Positions 23,856-33,729 of a stretch of DNA of 64,000 nucleotides are shown here, in pieces. Within the stretch, counting starts at the first letter, position 1. The number at the start of each line of letters is the position of its first letter. The notes beneath the pieces are model-generated. The model saw nothing but the letters and a program-made list of their open reading frames with translations. It was not told the DNA's origin and did not search any database. Source of the DNA: RPQJ01 sp044226195 (GTDB taxonomy: Bacteria; Pseudomonadota; Gammaproteobacteria; Steroidobacterales; Steroidobacteraceae); contig JBGAHO010000017.1 in assembly GCA_044226195.1 (NCBI GenBank), forward strand, positions 1-64,000, given 5' to 3'. A program made the position numbers and the translations under genes.

Positions 23856-24830
23856 ATGAACACCTCCGCCCCCGCCGCGGCCGGTCGCCGCACGCTCTAC
23901 CCGGAGATCGAGCCGTACCGCCACGGCCTGCTCAAGGTCTCCTCGCTGCATTCGATCTACTGGGAGGAAAGCGGCAACCCGCAGGGCAAGCCGGCGCTGT
24001 TCGTGCACGGCGGCCCCGGAGCCGGGGCGGACCCGCGCTCGCGCCGTTTCTTCGACCCGAAGAAGTACCGCATCGTGGTGTTCGACCAGCGCGGCTGCGG
24101 CCGCAGCCGGCCGCACGCGAGCCTCGTGGACAACACCACCTGGCACCTGGTCGCGGACATGGAGCAGCTGCGCGAGCACCTTGGCATCGAGCGCTGGCTG
24201 GTGTTCGGCGGCTCGTGGGGCTCGACGCTGAGCCTCGCCTACGCGCAGGCCCATCCCGAGCGCGTGACCGAACTCGTGCTGCGCGGGATCTTCATGCTGC
24301 GCGAGTGGGAGATCCACTGGTTCTACCAGCACGGCGCGAGCGCGCTGTTCCCGGACCACTGGGAGAACTACGTCGCCGGCATCCCGAAGCGCGAGCGGGG
24401 CGAGCTGGTCGACGCGTTCTACCGGCGCCTCACCAGCAGCAACCGCGCGACGCGCGTGAAGGCCGCCAAGGCCTGGGCGGTGTGGGAAGGCGCCACCAGC
24501 TACCTGCACGTCAACGAGGCGAACATCGCCAACTGGAACGCGGACGACTTCGCGATCGCAGTGGCGCGCATCGAGTGCCACTACTTCGTGAACAAGGGCT
24601 TCTTCCGGCGCGAGGACCAGCTGCTGCGCGACGTGAAGAAGATCCGGCACATCCCGGCGGTGATCGTCCAGGGCCGCTACGACGTGGTCTGCCCGATGCG
24701 CAGCGCGTGGGACCTGCATCGCGCATGGCCCGAGGCGGACCTGCGCGTCGTGCCGGATGCGGGCCACTCGGCGCTCGAGCCGGGCAACACGCACGAGCTG
24801 GTCTCGGCCACGGACCGCTACGCGCGCTGA
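23856..24830 (+). CDS. pip: Proline iminopeptidase (peptidase S33)
   Basis: Cytosolic alpha/beta hydrolase that removes N-terminal proline from peptides. 324 residues. The oxyanion segment HGGPGAG (about 50-56), nucleophile elbow GGSWGST with Ser near 120, Asp in QGRYDVVCP and His in GHSALE complete the catalytic triad. RGCGRSRPHA and WEGATS are family signatures. Start ATG at 23856 lies six bases behind a -10 hexamer, suggesting a leaderless message. The gene sits alone on the plus strand between lptE and holA, a junction normally closed in gammaproteobacteria. Confidence 0.95.
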   Translation: MNTSAPAAAGRRTLYPEIEPYRHGLLKVSSLHSIYWEESGNPQGKPALFVHGGPGAGADPRSRRFFDPKKYRIVVFDQRGCGRSRPHASLVDNTTWHLVADMEQLREHLGIERWLVFGGSWGSTLSLAYAQAHPERVTELVLRGIFMLREWEIHWFYQHGASALFPDHWENYVAGIPKRERGELVDAFYRRLTSSNRATRVKAAKAWAVWEGATSYLHVNEANIANWNADDFAIAVARIECHYFVNKGFFRREDQLLRDVKKIRHIPAVIVQGRYDVVCPMRSAWDLHRAWPEADLRVVPDAGHSALEPGNTHELVSATDRYAR

Positions 24831-24842
24831 GGCGCGCGCGCG

Positions 24843-25331
24843 TCAGAGCGATTCGAGGCGGCGCACCACCAGCGAGGCGAGGTCCTGCGCCATCGCATCG
24901 CGCAGCACGTCTTCCTCGCGGTCCTTGGCGAGGATCTGCGATTCCTCGAAGCTGAAGTTGCGGGTCAGCTCGAGCGGCTGGCTGGGCACGACTTCCTTGC
25001 CGGCACGGTCGATCGAATATTCCACCTGGTAGTACACCTCGAACTCCTGCGGCGTGTTGCGCGCGGAGACCGAGAGCACCTTGCGGCCGGTCTGATCCTT
25101 GGTGATGCGCAGCACGGCGTCGGCGGACGACGACGCAGTCGCCAGGGTGGCGCCGGAGCGCTGCAGCGTCTGCTTGAGCGAGACAACGAACGGAGTCAGC
25201 TCGTCGGAGGCCACGACGTACACGCTGTGCACGCCGTCGGGCAGCTTGACCGCGCCCTGCAGGTGGAAGCCGCAGCCGGCCAGCAGCAGCGCGAACGACA
25301 ATCCCACGAACCTGCGCAGTTTCCGGAGCAT
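24843..25331 (-). CDS. lptE: LPS-assembly lipoprotein LptE
   Basis: Outer-membrane lipoprotein that plugs the LptD barrel and helps insert lipopolysaccharide. 162 residues. The signal peptide ends in LLLAGC with the lipidated Cys at 20, followed by GFHLQGAVKLPDG, the classic LptE start of the mature protein. C-terminal half has EFEVYYQVEYSID and FSFEESQILAKDREEDVLRDAM. Start ATG at 25331 behind GAGGTAG. It is downstream of leuS as usual, but with a palindromic repeat in the 168-base gap. Confidence 0.95.
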   Translation of the reverse strand: MLRKLRRFVGLSFALLLAGCGFHLQGAVKLPDGVHSVYVVASDELTPFVVSLKQTLQRSGATLATASSSADAVLRITKDQTGRKVLSVSARNTPQEFEVYYQVEYSIDRAGKEVVPSQPLELTRNFSFEESQILAKDREEDVLRDAMAQDLASLVVRRLESL

Positions 25332-25358
25332 CGCTACCTCACCGAGCGTCGCGGCCGA

Positions 25359-25453
25359 TTCCGGGTGGCTCCGGAGAACACGCCGTAAACCCGTCCTTGG
25401 GGGCTCGCGCTCGCCGTCCATGGCTCGCGACGGTTCTCCGGAGCCACCCGGAA
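25359..25453. repeat. Palindromic element with GTAAACCCGTCC core, copy 3
   Basis: Perfect 21-bp inverted arms at 25359-25379 and 25433-25453 (TTCCGGGTGGCTCCGGAGAAC and complement) around a plus-strand core ACGCCGTAAACCCGTCC, then TGGGGGCT and CGTCCATG. Same family as the elements at 1661-1790 and 4471-4611, but without flanking GGGGACATTCC motifs. It lies between leuS and lptE, both leftward, so it would be transcribed if the two are one operon and could fold into a very stable hairpin. Confidence 0.9.
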
Positions 25454-25499
25454 CCACCCACGCCGCTCTGCGGCATCCGTTGCCCGAAGATCGCGGGCA

Positions 25500-28082
25500 T
25501 CAGACCACCACGTTCGCGAGCTTGCCGGGCACGTACACGAACTTGCGCACCGGCTTGCCCTCCATGAACTTCTGCACGTTCGCGTCGGCCAGCGCGGCCT
25601 CGCGCACCGTCTCCGCCGACGCGTCGGCCGCGACCGTCACGCGACTGCGCAGCTTGCCGTTCACCTGCACGACGATCTCGACCTCGTTGCGCACCAGCGC
25701 CGCCGGGTCCGGCTGCGGCCAGCGCTCGTCGACGACCGGCGTGGCGTGGCCGAACTCCTGCCACAGCGCGTGGCAGGCGTGCGGCACCACCGGCGAGAGC
25801 ACGAGCACGATGATCTCGAGCGCCTCCCGGACGACCGCGCGACCCGCCGGCGACTCGTCGCCGAACTTGCCGAGTGCGTTCATCAGTTCCATCACCGCGG
25901 CGATGGCCGTGTTGAAGGTGCGGCGCTTGCCGAGGTCGTTGGTCACCTTGACCAGGGTCTCGTGCACCTGCCGTCGCGTGGCCTTCTGCGGCTCGGTCAG
26001 CTCGAACTCGCCGACCGGGCCGGCGGGGCCGCCGCTCACGTGCTGGTGCACCGCCTTCCACAGGCGCTTCATGAAGCGGAACGCGCCGTCGACGCCCTCG
26101 TCCGACCACTCGAGCGTCTGCTCGGGCGGCGAGGCGAACATCATGAACAGCCGCGCGGTGTCCGCGCCGTACTCGGCGATCAGCGACTGCGGGTCGACGC
26201 CGTTGGCCTTCGACTTCGACATGGTGCCGATGCCGCCGCTCTCGACCGGCTGGCCGTCGGCGCGCAGGATCGCGCCGATGCGCGCGCCCTTGTCGTCCAG
26301 CTGCACGTCCACGTCCGCCGGGTTGAAATACTGGACGCGCCCCTCGGCGGGTTTGCGGAAGTAGATCTCGTTCAACACCATGCCCTGCGTGAGCAGGTTG
26401 GCGAACGGCTCGCGCAGGGAGGTGAGGCCGAGGTCCTTCATCACGCGCGTCCAGAAGCGCGAGTACAGCAGGTGCAGGATCGCGTGCTCGATGCCGCCGA
26501 TGTACTGGTCGACCGGCATCCAGTACTGCGCGCGCTCGTCGACCATGGCCCGGTCGTTGCCGGCGCTCGCGTAGCGGAAGTAGTACCAGGACGAGTCGAC
26601 GAACGTGTCCATCGTGTCCGTCTCGCGCCGCGCGGGCCGGCCGCACTTCGGGCACGAGCAGGCGAGGAACGCCTCGTTGCGGTTGAGCGGATTGCCGCTG
26701 CCGTCCGGCACGCAGTCCTCGGGCAGCACCACCGGCAACTGGTCGTCCGGCACCGGCTGCGCGCCGCAGTCCGCGCAGTGGATCAGCGGGATCGGGCAGC
26801 CCCAGTAGCGCTGGCGCGAGATGCCCCAGTCGCGCAGGCGGAAGTTGACGCGGCGCTTGCCCTTGCCCTGCGCCTCGAACAGCTTCGCGAAGGCGTCGAA
26901 CGCCTCGTCGAAATCGAGCCCGTCGAACTGGCCCGAGTTGATCAGCGTGCCGTGCTCGATGTAGGCCGCCTCGTCGAGGTTTGCGAGCGAACCGTCCGCC
27001 GGCTGGATCACCTGGTGGATGCGCAGGCCGTAGCGGCGCGCGAATTCCCAGTCGCGCTGGTCGTGCGCGGGCACGGCCATCACCGCGCCGGTGCCGTACC
27101 CCATGAGCACGAAATTCGCGACCCAGATCGGCACGCGCTCGCCCGAGATCGGGTGGATGGCGTGCAGGCCCGTGGGCATGCCGCGCTTCTCCATGGTCTC
27201 GAGCGCCGCCTCGGTGACGCCGTTGCGCTGGCATTCGGCCAGGAACGCCTGCAGGTCGGGGTTGTTCGCCGCGGCCTTGAGCGCGAGCGGGTGCTCGGCT
27301 GCCACGGCCATGTACGTGACGCCACACAGCGTGTCGGGACGCGTGGTGTAGATGCCGAGCGTGCCGCCGCCCTCGACCTCGAACTCCATCTCGAGGCCCT
27401 CCGAACGACCGATCCAGTTCTCCTGCATCAGGCGCACGCGCTCGGGCCAGCCCGGCAATTCCTGCAGGGCACCGAGCAGGTCCTCGGCGTACTTCGTGAT
27501 GCCGAGGTAGTACATCGGGATCTCGCGCTTCTCGACCAGCGCGCCCGTGCGCCAGCCGCGGCCGTCGATCACCTGCTCGTTGGCGAGCACGGTCTGGTCG
27601 ACGGGATCCCAGTTCACGACGCCCGTGGTGCGATAGGCGATGCCCTGCTCGAGCATGCGCAGGAACAGCCACTGGTTCCACTTGTAGTAGTCGGGCCGGC
27701 AGGTGGCGACCTCGCGCGCCCAGTCGATGCCGAAGCCGAGCGACTTCAGCTGGCGCTTCATGTACTCGATGTTGTCGTAGGTCCACTTCGCGGGCGGCAC
27801 GCCGTTCGCCATGGCGGCGTTCTCGGCGGGCAGGCCGAACGCGTCCCAGCCCATCGGCTGCAGCACGTTGTAGCCCTGCATGCGCATGTAGCGCGTGATC
27901 ACGTCGCCGATCGTGTAGTTGCGCACGTGACCCATGTGCAGGCGACCGCTCGGGTACGGGAACATGCACAGGCAGTAGTACTTCGGCTTCGCCGGGTCCT
28001 CCGTGACCGCGAACGTGCCGTGGGTCTCCCAGTACGCCTGGGCTTGCGGCTCGACGGCCGCCGGGTCGTAACGTTCCTGCAT
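25500..28082 (-). CDS. leuS: Leucyl-tRNA synthetase
   Basis: Class I synthetase that charges tRNA-Leu. 860 residues, equal to the E. coli length. The HIGH motif appears as HMGH in PYPSGRLHMGHVRNY (about 49), the KMSKS motif as TMSKSKANGVDP (about 620). The editing domain carries YTTRPDTLCGVTY with the Thr-rich segment and GTGAVMAVPAHDQRD. The zinc-type Cys pairs CADCG and CSCPKCG are present. Start ATG at 28082 is preceded by an A/G-rich stretch; upstream frame is not family-like. Confidence 0.98.
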   Translation of the reverse strand: MQERYDPAAVEPQAQAYWETHGTFAVTEDPAKPKYYCLCMFPYPSGRLHMGHVRNYTIGDVITRYMRMQGYNVLQPMGWDAFGLPAENAAMANGVPPAKWTYDNIEYMKRQLKSLGFGIDWAREVATCRPDYYKWNQWLFLRMLEQGIAYRTTGVVNWDPVDQTVLANEQVIDGRGWRTGALVEKREIPMYYLGITKYAEDLLGALQELPGWPERVRLMQENWIGRSEGLEMEFEVEGGGTLGIYTTRPDTLCGVTYMAVAAEHPLALKAAANNPDLQAFLAECQRNGVTEAALETMEKRGMPTGLHAIHPISGERVPIWVANFVLMGYGTGAVMAVPAHDQRDWEFARRYGLRIHQVIQPADGSLANLDEAAYIEHGTLINSGQFDGLDFDEAFDAFAKLFEAQGKGKRRVNFRLRDWGISRQRYWGCPIPLIHCADCGAQPVPDDQLPVVLPEDCVPDGSGNPLNRNEAFLACSCPKCGRPARRETDTMDTFVDSSWYYFRYASAGNDRAMVDERAQYWMPVDQYIGGIEHAILHLLYSRFWTRVMKDLGLTSLREPFANLLTQGMVLNEIYFRKPAEGRVQYFNPADVDVQLDDKGARIGAILRADGQPVESGGIGTMSKSKANGVDPQSLIAEYGADTARLFMMFASPPEQTLEWSDEGVDGAFRFMKRLWKAVHQHVSGGPAGPVGEFELTEPQKATRRQVHETLVKVTNDLGKRRTFNTAIAAVMELMNALGKFGDESPAGRAVVREALEIIVLVLSPVVPHACHALWQEFGHATPVVDERWPQPDPAALVRNEVEIVVQVNGKLRSRVTVAADASAETVREAALADANVQKFMEGKPVRKFVYVPGKLANVVV

Positions 28083-28212
28083 GCTCTTGCCGAAAAAAAT
28101 GACAGTCGACGGGCAGATCGCACAGGATACTTGAGCGGACGGCCCCCGACGATGCCGGAAACCGTCGGTCCGGGGCCTGCGATCATCGTGACCAGTGACA
28201 GGGAGTTTCACC

Positions 28213-28755
28213 ATGGGAATGCTCGATGACCTGCTCGGTGCGGCACTGGGTGGCGGACCCGCGGTCGGCGCACCTTCGGCGCCTGCCGGCCTGCCCGGCG
28301 GCCTGCCGAACGGACTGCAGGGCGGCTCGCTCGCGGCGCTGCTGCCGGTGCTGATGTCGATGCTCAGCCAGGGCGGCTCGGGGGCCGGCGGCGGCCTCGG
28401 CGGCCTGCTGGGCCAGGTGCTCGGCGGGGGCGCCGGCGGGCCTCCCGGCGGCCTGGGCGGGGGCCTCGGCGGCCTGCTGCAGCAGCTCGAACGCGCGGGC
28501 TTCGGCGCCCACGCAGCGTCCTGGGTGGGCACGGGGCAGAATCAGCCGATCTCGCCCGCCGACATCGGCAAGATCTTCGGCCAGGGCGGGCTCGCCGACA
28601 TCGCCCAGCGGGCCGGCCTGTCGCCGGACCAGGCGTCGGCCGGGCTCGCGCACCTTCTGCCGGCCGTGGTCGATCACCTGACGCCGCAGGGCCAGGTCCC
28701 GGGCGGCAACGACCTCGAGGCGATGCTGGGCGGACTGCTGAAGCGGCTCGGCTGA
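28213..28755 (+). CDS. YidB-like DUF937 protein with Gly-rich region
   Basis: 180 residues. N-terminal MGMLDDLLGAALGG, a Gly/Leu-rich low-complexity middle (about 28-95) and a C-terminal YidB-like part (about 100-180) with ISPADIGKIFGQGGLADIAQRAGLSPDQASAGLAHLLPAVVD-type helices and the end GGNDLEAMLGGLLKRLG. This is the DUF937 pattern; its function is not known. Start ATG at 28213 behind AGGGAG; another in-frame ATG is two codons on. Alone on the plus strand, divergent from leuS and convergent with the hydrolase gene. Confidence 0.85.
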   Translation: MGMLDDLLGAALGGGPAVGAPSAPAGLPGGLPNGLQGGSLAALLPVLMSMLSQGGSGAGGGLGGLLGQVLGGGAGGPPGGLGGGLGGLLQQLERAGFGAHAASWVGTGQNQPISPADIGKIFGQGGLADIAQRAGLSPDQASAGLAHLLPAVVDHLTPQGQVPGGNDLEAMLGGLLKRLG

Positions 28756-28762
28756 CGGCGTC

Positions 28763-29839
28763 TCAGGCGCGCTGGAAGCGCACCACGCCCGCCTCGTCCA
28801 CGGTGCGGGCGAGCTGGCCCGCGTGCCACAGGTAATGCAGGTGGGCCAGCGTCTCGCCGAGCGCGAGGAAGCGGTGGAAGCCGCGCAGGGTGCGGCCGAA
28901 CATCACCGGCACGAGTTCGTATCCGGTCTTCGGCTCGGAGCAGGCCGCGCGCAGCACCTCGACCTGCTCGAGGTGGTGTTCGCGCACGTTCGCGATGCGC
29001 CGGTGCAGCCCGTAGAACGGCCGCCCGTGGGACGGCAGCACCAGCGTGCCGTCGGCGCAATGCGCCTCGAGGCGCGCGAGCGACTCGAGGAAATCGCGCA
29101 GCGGATCGCCCTCGGGCCGGTCGGTGACGACGCTCACGTTCGGTGAGATCGTCGGCAGCACCTGGTCGCCGCTGATCAGTACCTCGCCTTCCCCGTCGTA
29201 GAGGCAGAAATGCCCCCGGCAGTGCCCGTCGGTCTCGATCAGTCGCCACGAGCGGCCGCCGGCGAGCATCGTCTCGCCGTCGAGCGCCGGGTGATGCAAC
29301 TGCGGCGCGGCATCGAACCAGTCCTGGCCCGCGCTCGAATGCGCCCTGGCGACCTGCGGCGTCACGGCCATGCCGTGGCTCTGCACGAAGGCGATGCCGC
29401 GGTCGATGCGCTCGTCCTTGGAGCCCGCCAGGTATTCGAGCACCCAGCGGTGGCCGAACGCCGACATCCACACCTCGGCACCGTGCCTCGCGGCCAGCCA
29501 CGGCGACAGGCCGAAGTGGTCCGGGTGGTCGTGGGTCACGAAAATGCGGCCGATCGGCCGGCCGCCGAGGTGCTCCTGCTCGAGCGTGGCCCAGGCGTCG
29601 CGGCACACCTGCTCGGGCATGCCGGTGTCGACCAGCGTCCAGCGATCGCCGTCGTCGAGCAGCCAGACATTGATGTGGTTGAGCTCCATCGGCAGCGGGA
29701 TGCGCGCCCAGTACAGGCGATCGCCGATGCGACGCGCGTGGCCCGGCGCGGGCGGCTCGCAGTCCAGGTACGCGACGGCACGACGTGGCGACGGGTAGCG
29801 CTCGCCCTCGTGCGTGATCGCGCCGCGATGCTCGCTCAT
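28763..29839 (-). CDS. Metallo-beta-lactamase-fold hydrolase
   Basis: 358 residues. The zinc site is complete: THDHPDH (about 102-108), His of ETDGHCRGH (about 205), Asp of ISGDQVLP and His of LPSHGRPF. The N-terminal half is the MBL domain; the C-terminal 100 residues resemble the winged-helix/LACTB2-like tail with HHLEQVEVL and ETLAHLHYLW, which suggests a glyoxalase II-like or CoA-thioester type hydrolase. Substrate unknown. The ATG at 29839 overlaps the lnt stop, so it is translationally coupled to the lipoprotein acyltransferase gene. Convergent with the YidB-like gene, eight bases apart. Confidence 0.88.
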   Translation of the reverse strand: MSEHRGAITHEGERYPSPRRAVAYLDCEPPAPGHARRIGDRLYWARIPLPMELNHINVWLLDDGDRWTLVDTGMPEQVCRDAWATLEQEHLGGRPIGRIFVTHDHPDHFGLSPWLAARHGAEVWMSAFGHRWVLEYLAGSKDERIDRGIAFVQSHGMAVTPQVARAHSSAGQDWFDAAPQLHHPALDGETMLAGGRSWRLIETDGHCRGHFCLYDGEGEVLISGDQVLPTISPNVSVVTDRPEGDPLRDFLESLARLEAHCADGTLVLPSHGRPFYGLHRRIANVREHHLEQVEVLRAACSEPKTGYELVPVMFGRTLRGFHRFLALGETLAHLHYLWHAGQLARTVDEAGVVRFQRA

Positions 29840-31338
29840 GCACGGCTCCGGCGCGCGAACGCCGGCGGCAGCGCCAGGCCGGCGAGCAGCAGCAGCAGGA
29901 TCGGCAGGTTGCCGTAGCGCAGGTAGGGCGTGAGCCCGGTGCGCGGCACGACTTCACCGGTCAGCACGCCGGGACGGAACTGGGGCAGGCTCGCGGTCAC
30001 CGAGCCATCGTACGCGATCAGCGCCGTCACGCCATCGTTGGTGGCGCGCAGCATGGGCCGGCCGGTCTCGAGCGACCGCATGCGGCTGATGTCGACGTGC
30101 TGGTGGGGCGCGGTCGAGTCGCCGAACCACGCATCGTTGGTCACGTTGACGAGCAGCGTCGAAGCGCGAGCGAGACGCAGTTGCTCGGCCCCGTAGGCGT
30201 CTTCGTAGCACACGGTCGGCGCGAGCTTCTGCCCGGCGGCCTCGAGCGGTGCCTGGTCGTCGGGGCCGGCGGCGAAATCGGAATACGGCAGGTTCATCAG
30301 GCGCATCCACTCGCGCACCCGGGCCGGCACCGGGAAGAACTCGCCGAACGGCACGAGGCGGCGCTTGTAGTACCACTGCTCGGCCGGCGACCACGCCGCG
30401 ATGCCGTTGTAGTAGTTGTCGCTGCCGGACTCGTGGCGCACGAGGCCCATGATGATCGACGAACCGCGGGCCGCCGCGGCCTGCTGCACGCTGCCGAGGA
30501 AATCGCGGATGCTGCTCTCGAGCGCGGGAATCGCCGATTCCGGCCACACGATGATCTGCGCACCGAGGTGCGGCGCCGTGAGATCCGCATACAGCCGCAT
30601 CGTGTGCTCGAGCTGCCCCGGCTTCCACTTCATGGATTGCGGCACCGCGCCCTGCACCAGCGCCACCGTGATCGCGGGACCCGACGGCTGCGTCCACTCG
30701 ACCTTAGTGCCGAACGCGCCACCCGCGGTCACGAGCACGAGCACGGCGCCCGCGAGGCCCTGCTCGCGACGCGTGCCGAGCAGGAACGCGACGCAGGCGC
30801 CGCTCAGCACCGCGACGGCGAGGCCCACGCCGTACACGCCGAGCAGCGGCGCGTAGCCGATGAGCGGGCTGTCGAACTGGCTGTAGCCGAGCGCGAGCCA
30901 CGGGAACCCCGAGAGGAACCAGCCGCGGAACCACTCGACGCCGACCCACGCGGCCGGCAGGAGCACGAGCCAGCGGCCGAGGCCGCGCGACGGCGCCCAG
31001 CGCGCGACTGCCCAGCCCGCGAGCGCGGAATACGCACCCATGATCGCGGCGAGGCCGAGCATCAGGAGCAGCGCGAGCCACACCGGCGCCTGACCGATGA
31101 GGTGGATGCTGTGATAGAGCCAGTAGGTTCCGGCGGCGAAGGTGCCCGCGGTGAACAGGAATCCGCGCCACGCGGCCTCGCGCGGCTTCGCCCCCTGCCA
31201 CAGCAGGAACAGGCACGCGGGCAGCACGACGGCGAGCGGCCAGAGGTGCGTCGGCGCGAAGGCGAGCGCGAGCGCAGCGCCGAGCGGCAGCGCCAGGACG
31301 CGGCCGCGGCGCGCCGCGAATTCCGCCACCGCCCGCAT
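29836..31338 (-). CDS. lnt: Apolipoprotein N-acyltransferase
   Basis: Inner-membrane enzyme that adds the third acyl chain to lipoproteins after LspA. 500 residues. Six to seven hydrophobic spans precede a periplasmic nitrilase-like domain with the catalytic Glu in IVWPESAIPA, Lys in YYKRRLVPFGEFFP and Cys in PTVCYEDAYG, plus LLVNVTNDAWFGDSTAPHQH. A final span lies near the C-terminus. Start ATG at 31338. It follows corC by five bases, as in E. coli (ybeX-lnt). It would process lipoproteins such as LptE and the two alanine-rich ones in this window. Confidence 0.96.
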   Translation of the reverse strand: MRAVAEFAARRGRVLALPLGAALALAFAPTHLWPLAVVLPACLFLLWQGAKPREAAWRGFLFTAGTFAAGTYWLYHSIHLIGQAPVWLALLLMLGLAAIMGAYSALAGWAVARWAPSRGLGRWLVLLPAAWVGVEWFRGWFLSGFPWLALGYSQFDSPLIGYAPLLGVYGVGLAVAVLSGACVAFLLGTRREQGLAGAVLVLVTAGGAFGTKVEWTQPSGPAITVALVQGAVPQSMKWKPGQLEHTMRLYADLTAPHLGAQIIVWPESAIPALESSIRDFLGSVQQAAAARGSSIIMGLVRHESGSDNYYNGIAAWSPAEQWYYKRRLVPFGEFFPVPARVREWMRLMNLPYSDFAAGPDDQAPLEAAGQKLAPTVCYEDAYGAEQLRLARASTLLVNVTNDAWFGDSTAPHQHVDISRMRSLETGRPMLRATNDGVTALIAYDGSVTASLPQFRPGVLTGEVVPRTGLTPYLRYGNLPILLLLLAGLALPPAFARRSRA

Positions 31339-31343
31339 CGTGC

Positions 31344-32207
31344 TCAGCGGCCTTCCGGCGGCGGCAGGTCGAGGTCGCGCGGCGCGGTGACGCGCAGGCT
31401 CTCGATGCGGCGACGGTCGGCGCGCACCACCTTCAGCTCGAGCCCGCCGATCTCGATGGTCTCGCCCCGGCGCGGCATGCGGCCGAGCTCGTGCAGCACG
31501 AGGCCGCCGATGGTGTCGAACTCCTCGTCCGTGAAGCGCGTGCCGAACGCCGCGTTGAACTCGTCGATGCGCGTGAGCGCGGGCACGGCGAAGGTGCGCT
31601 CGGCTTCCTTGCGGATGCCCTCCACCTCGTCCACGTCGTACTCGTCGCCGATGTCGCCGACGATCTGCTCGAGCACGTCCTCGATGGTGAGCAGGCCCGA
31701 GACGCCGCCGTACTCGTCGACCACGATCGCCATGTGGTTGTGGGCGACGCGGAACTCCTTCAGCAGCACGTTGAGGCGCTTGCTCTCCGGGATGAACACC
31801 GCGGGGCGCAGGCACTCGCGGATGTCGAAGTCGCCCTCGCCGCCCTCGGCGAAGAAACGCAGCAGGTCCTTCGCGAGCAGGATGCCGGCCACCTCGTCGC
31901 GGTCCTCGCCGACGACCGGAAAGCGCGAGTGGCCGGACTCGACCACGGCCGGCAGGATCGTCTCCGGCGGGTCGTCGCGGTGCACGACCACCATCTGCGA
32001 GCGCGGCACCATCACGTCGCGCACCTGCATCTCGGAGACCTGCAGCACGCCGTCGAGCATGGCGAGCACGTCGCCGTCGATCAGCCCGCGGTCGCGCGCC
32101 TCCGCCAGCATGTCCGAGAGCTGCTCGAGGTCCTGCGGCTCGCCGGTGAACGATTCGACGATGCGTCGCAGCCACTGGCCGGTGGGACCGCTCTTGTCGG
32201 CGCTCAT
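31344..32207 (-). CDS. corC: CorC/HlyC-family CBS-domain protein
   Basis: 287 residues. Two CBS domains (about 65-190, with VRDVMVPRSQMV and the second carrying FRVAHNHMAIVVDEYGGVSGLLTIEDVLEQIVGDI) and a C-terminal CorC_HlyC domain (about 205-285). This soluble form matches E. coli YbeX, genetically linked to Mg/Co efflux and more recently to ribosome-related phenotypes. No membrane span is present. ATG at 32207 overlaps the ybeY stop. Confidence 0.95.
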   Translation of the reverse strand: MSADKSGPTGQWLRRIVESFTGEPQDLEQLSDMLAEARDRGLIDGDVLAMLDGVLQVSEMQVRDVMVPRSQMVVVHRDDPPETILPAVVESGHSRFPVVGEDRDEVAGILLAKDLLRFFAEGGEGDFDIRECLRPAVFIPESKRLNVLLKEFRVAHNHMAIVVDEYGGVSGLLTIEDVLEQIVGDIGDEYDVDEVEGIRKEAERTFAVPALTRIDEFNAAFGTRFTDEEFDTIGGLVLHELGRMPRRGETIEIGGLELKVVRADRRRIESLRVTAPRDLDLPPPEGR

Positions 32208-32733
32208 GCGTGCATTCCGTCCTGCGTGCGATAGGGATCCGGGTAGCCGAGGCCGGCGAGCACGCGGGCCTCGAGGCGCTCCATGGCGTGGGCCTGGCGC
32301 GCCTGCAGGTGATCGTAGCCGAGCAGGTGCAGCGTGCCGTGCACGACCATGTGCGCGAAGTGCGCCGGCACGGTCTTGCCCTGCGCCCGCGCCTCGGCCG
32401 CGACCACCGGCGCGCAGATCACGAGGTCGCCGAGCGCGCCGTCGACGGCACGCTCCTCGGGCGACGAGGGAAACGACAGCACGTTGGTCGGCTTGTCCTT
32501 GCCGCGGTAGTCGCGGTCGAGCCGGCGGCTCTCGGCGAGTCCGACGATGCGCACGCACAGGCCGGCACGCCCGTCCGGAAATGCCCGGCGCGCACGGAGC
32601 GGCAGCGTGGCGAGGCCGCCCGCGTGCGCGGCGCGCGCCCAGCGGCGGATGGCGGCGGCGCTCGGGACCCAGGGGCGACGCGCAGCCACCTGCAGGGACA
32701 GGCTCAGATTCGCCGCGGGTGCAGGGGGAGGTT

Positions 32734-32737
<4 letters not shown>
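32204..32737 (-). CDS. ybeY: Endoribonuclease YbeY
   Basis: Zinc endoribonuclease for 16S rRNA 3' maturation and ribosome quality control. 177 residues with the metal motif HGTLHLLGYDH (HxxxHxxxxxH) near 135-145 and the conserved RGKDKPTNVLSFP. The start is GTG at 32737, overlapping the phoH stop (GTGA). The N-terminal 20 residues are slightly longer than in E. coli. The phoH-ybeY pair is a conserved RNA-processing unit. Confidence 0.95.

Positions 32738-33725
<988 letters not shown>

Positions 33726-33729
<4 letters not shown>

Noticed and set aside
28290..28500. Gly-rich stretch of the YidB-like gene as a tandem DNA repeat or collagen-like domain
   Set aside because: No regular Gly-x-y period and no direct DNA repeat; it is simple Gly/Leu-rich sequence within a DUF937 protein.
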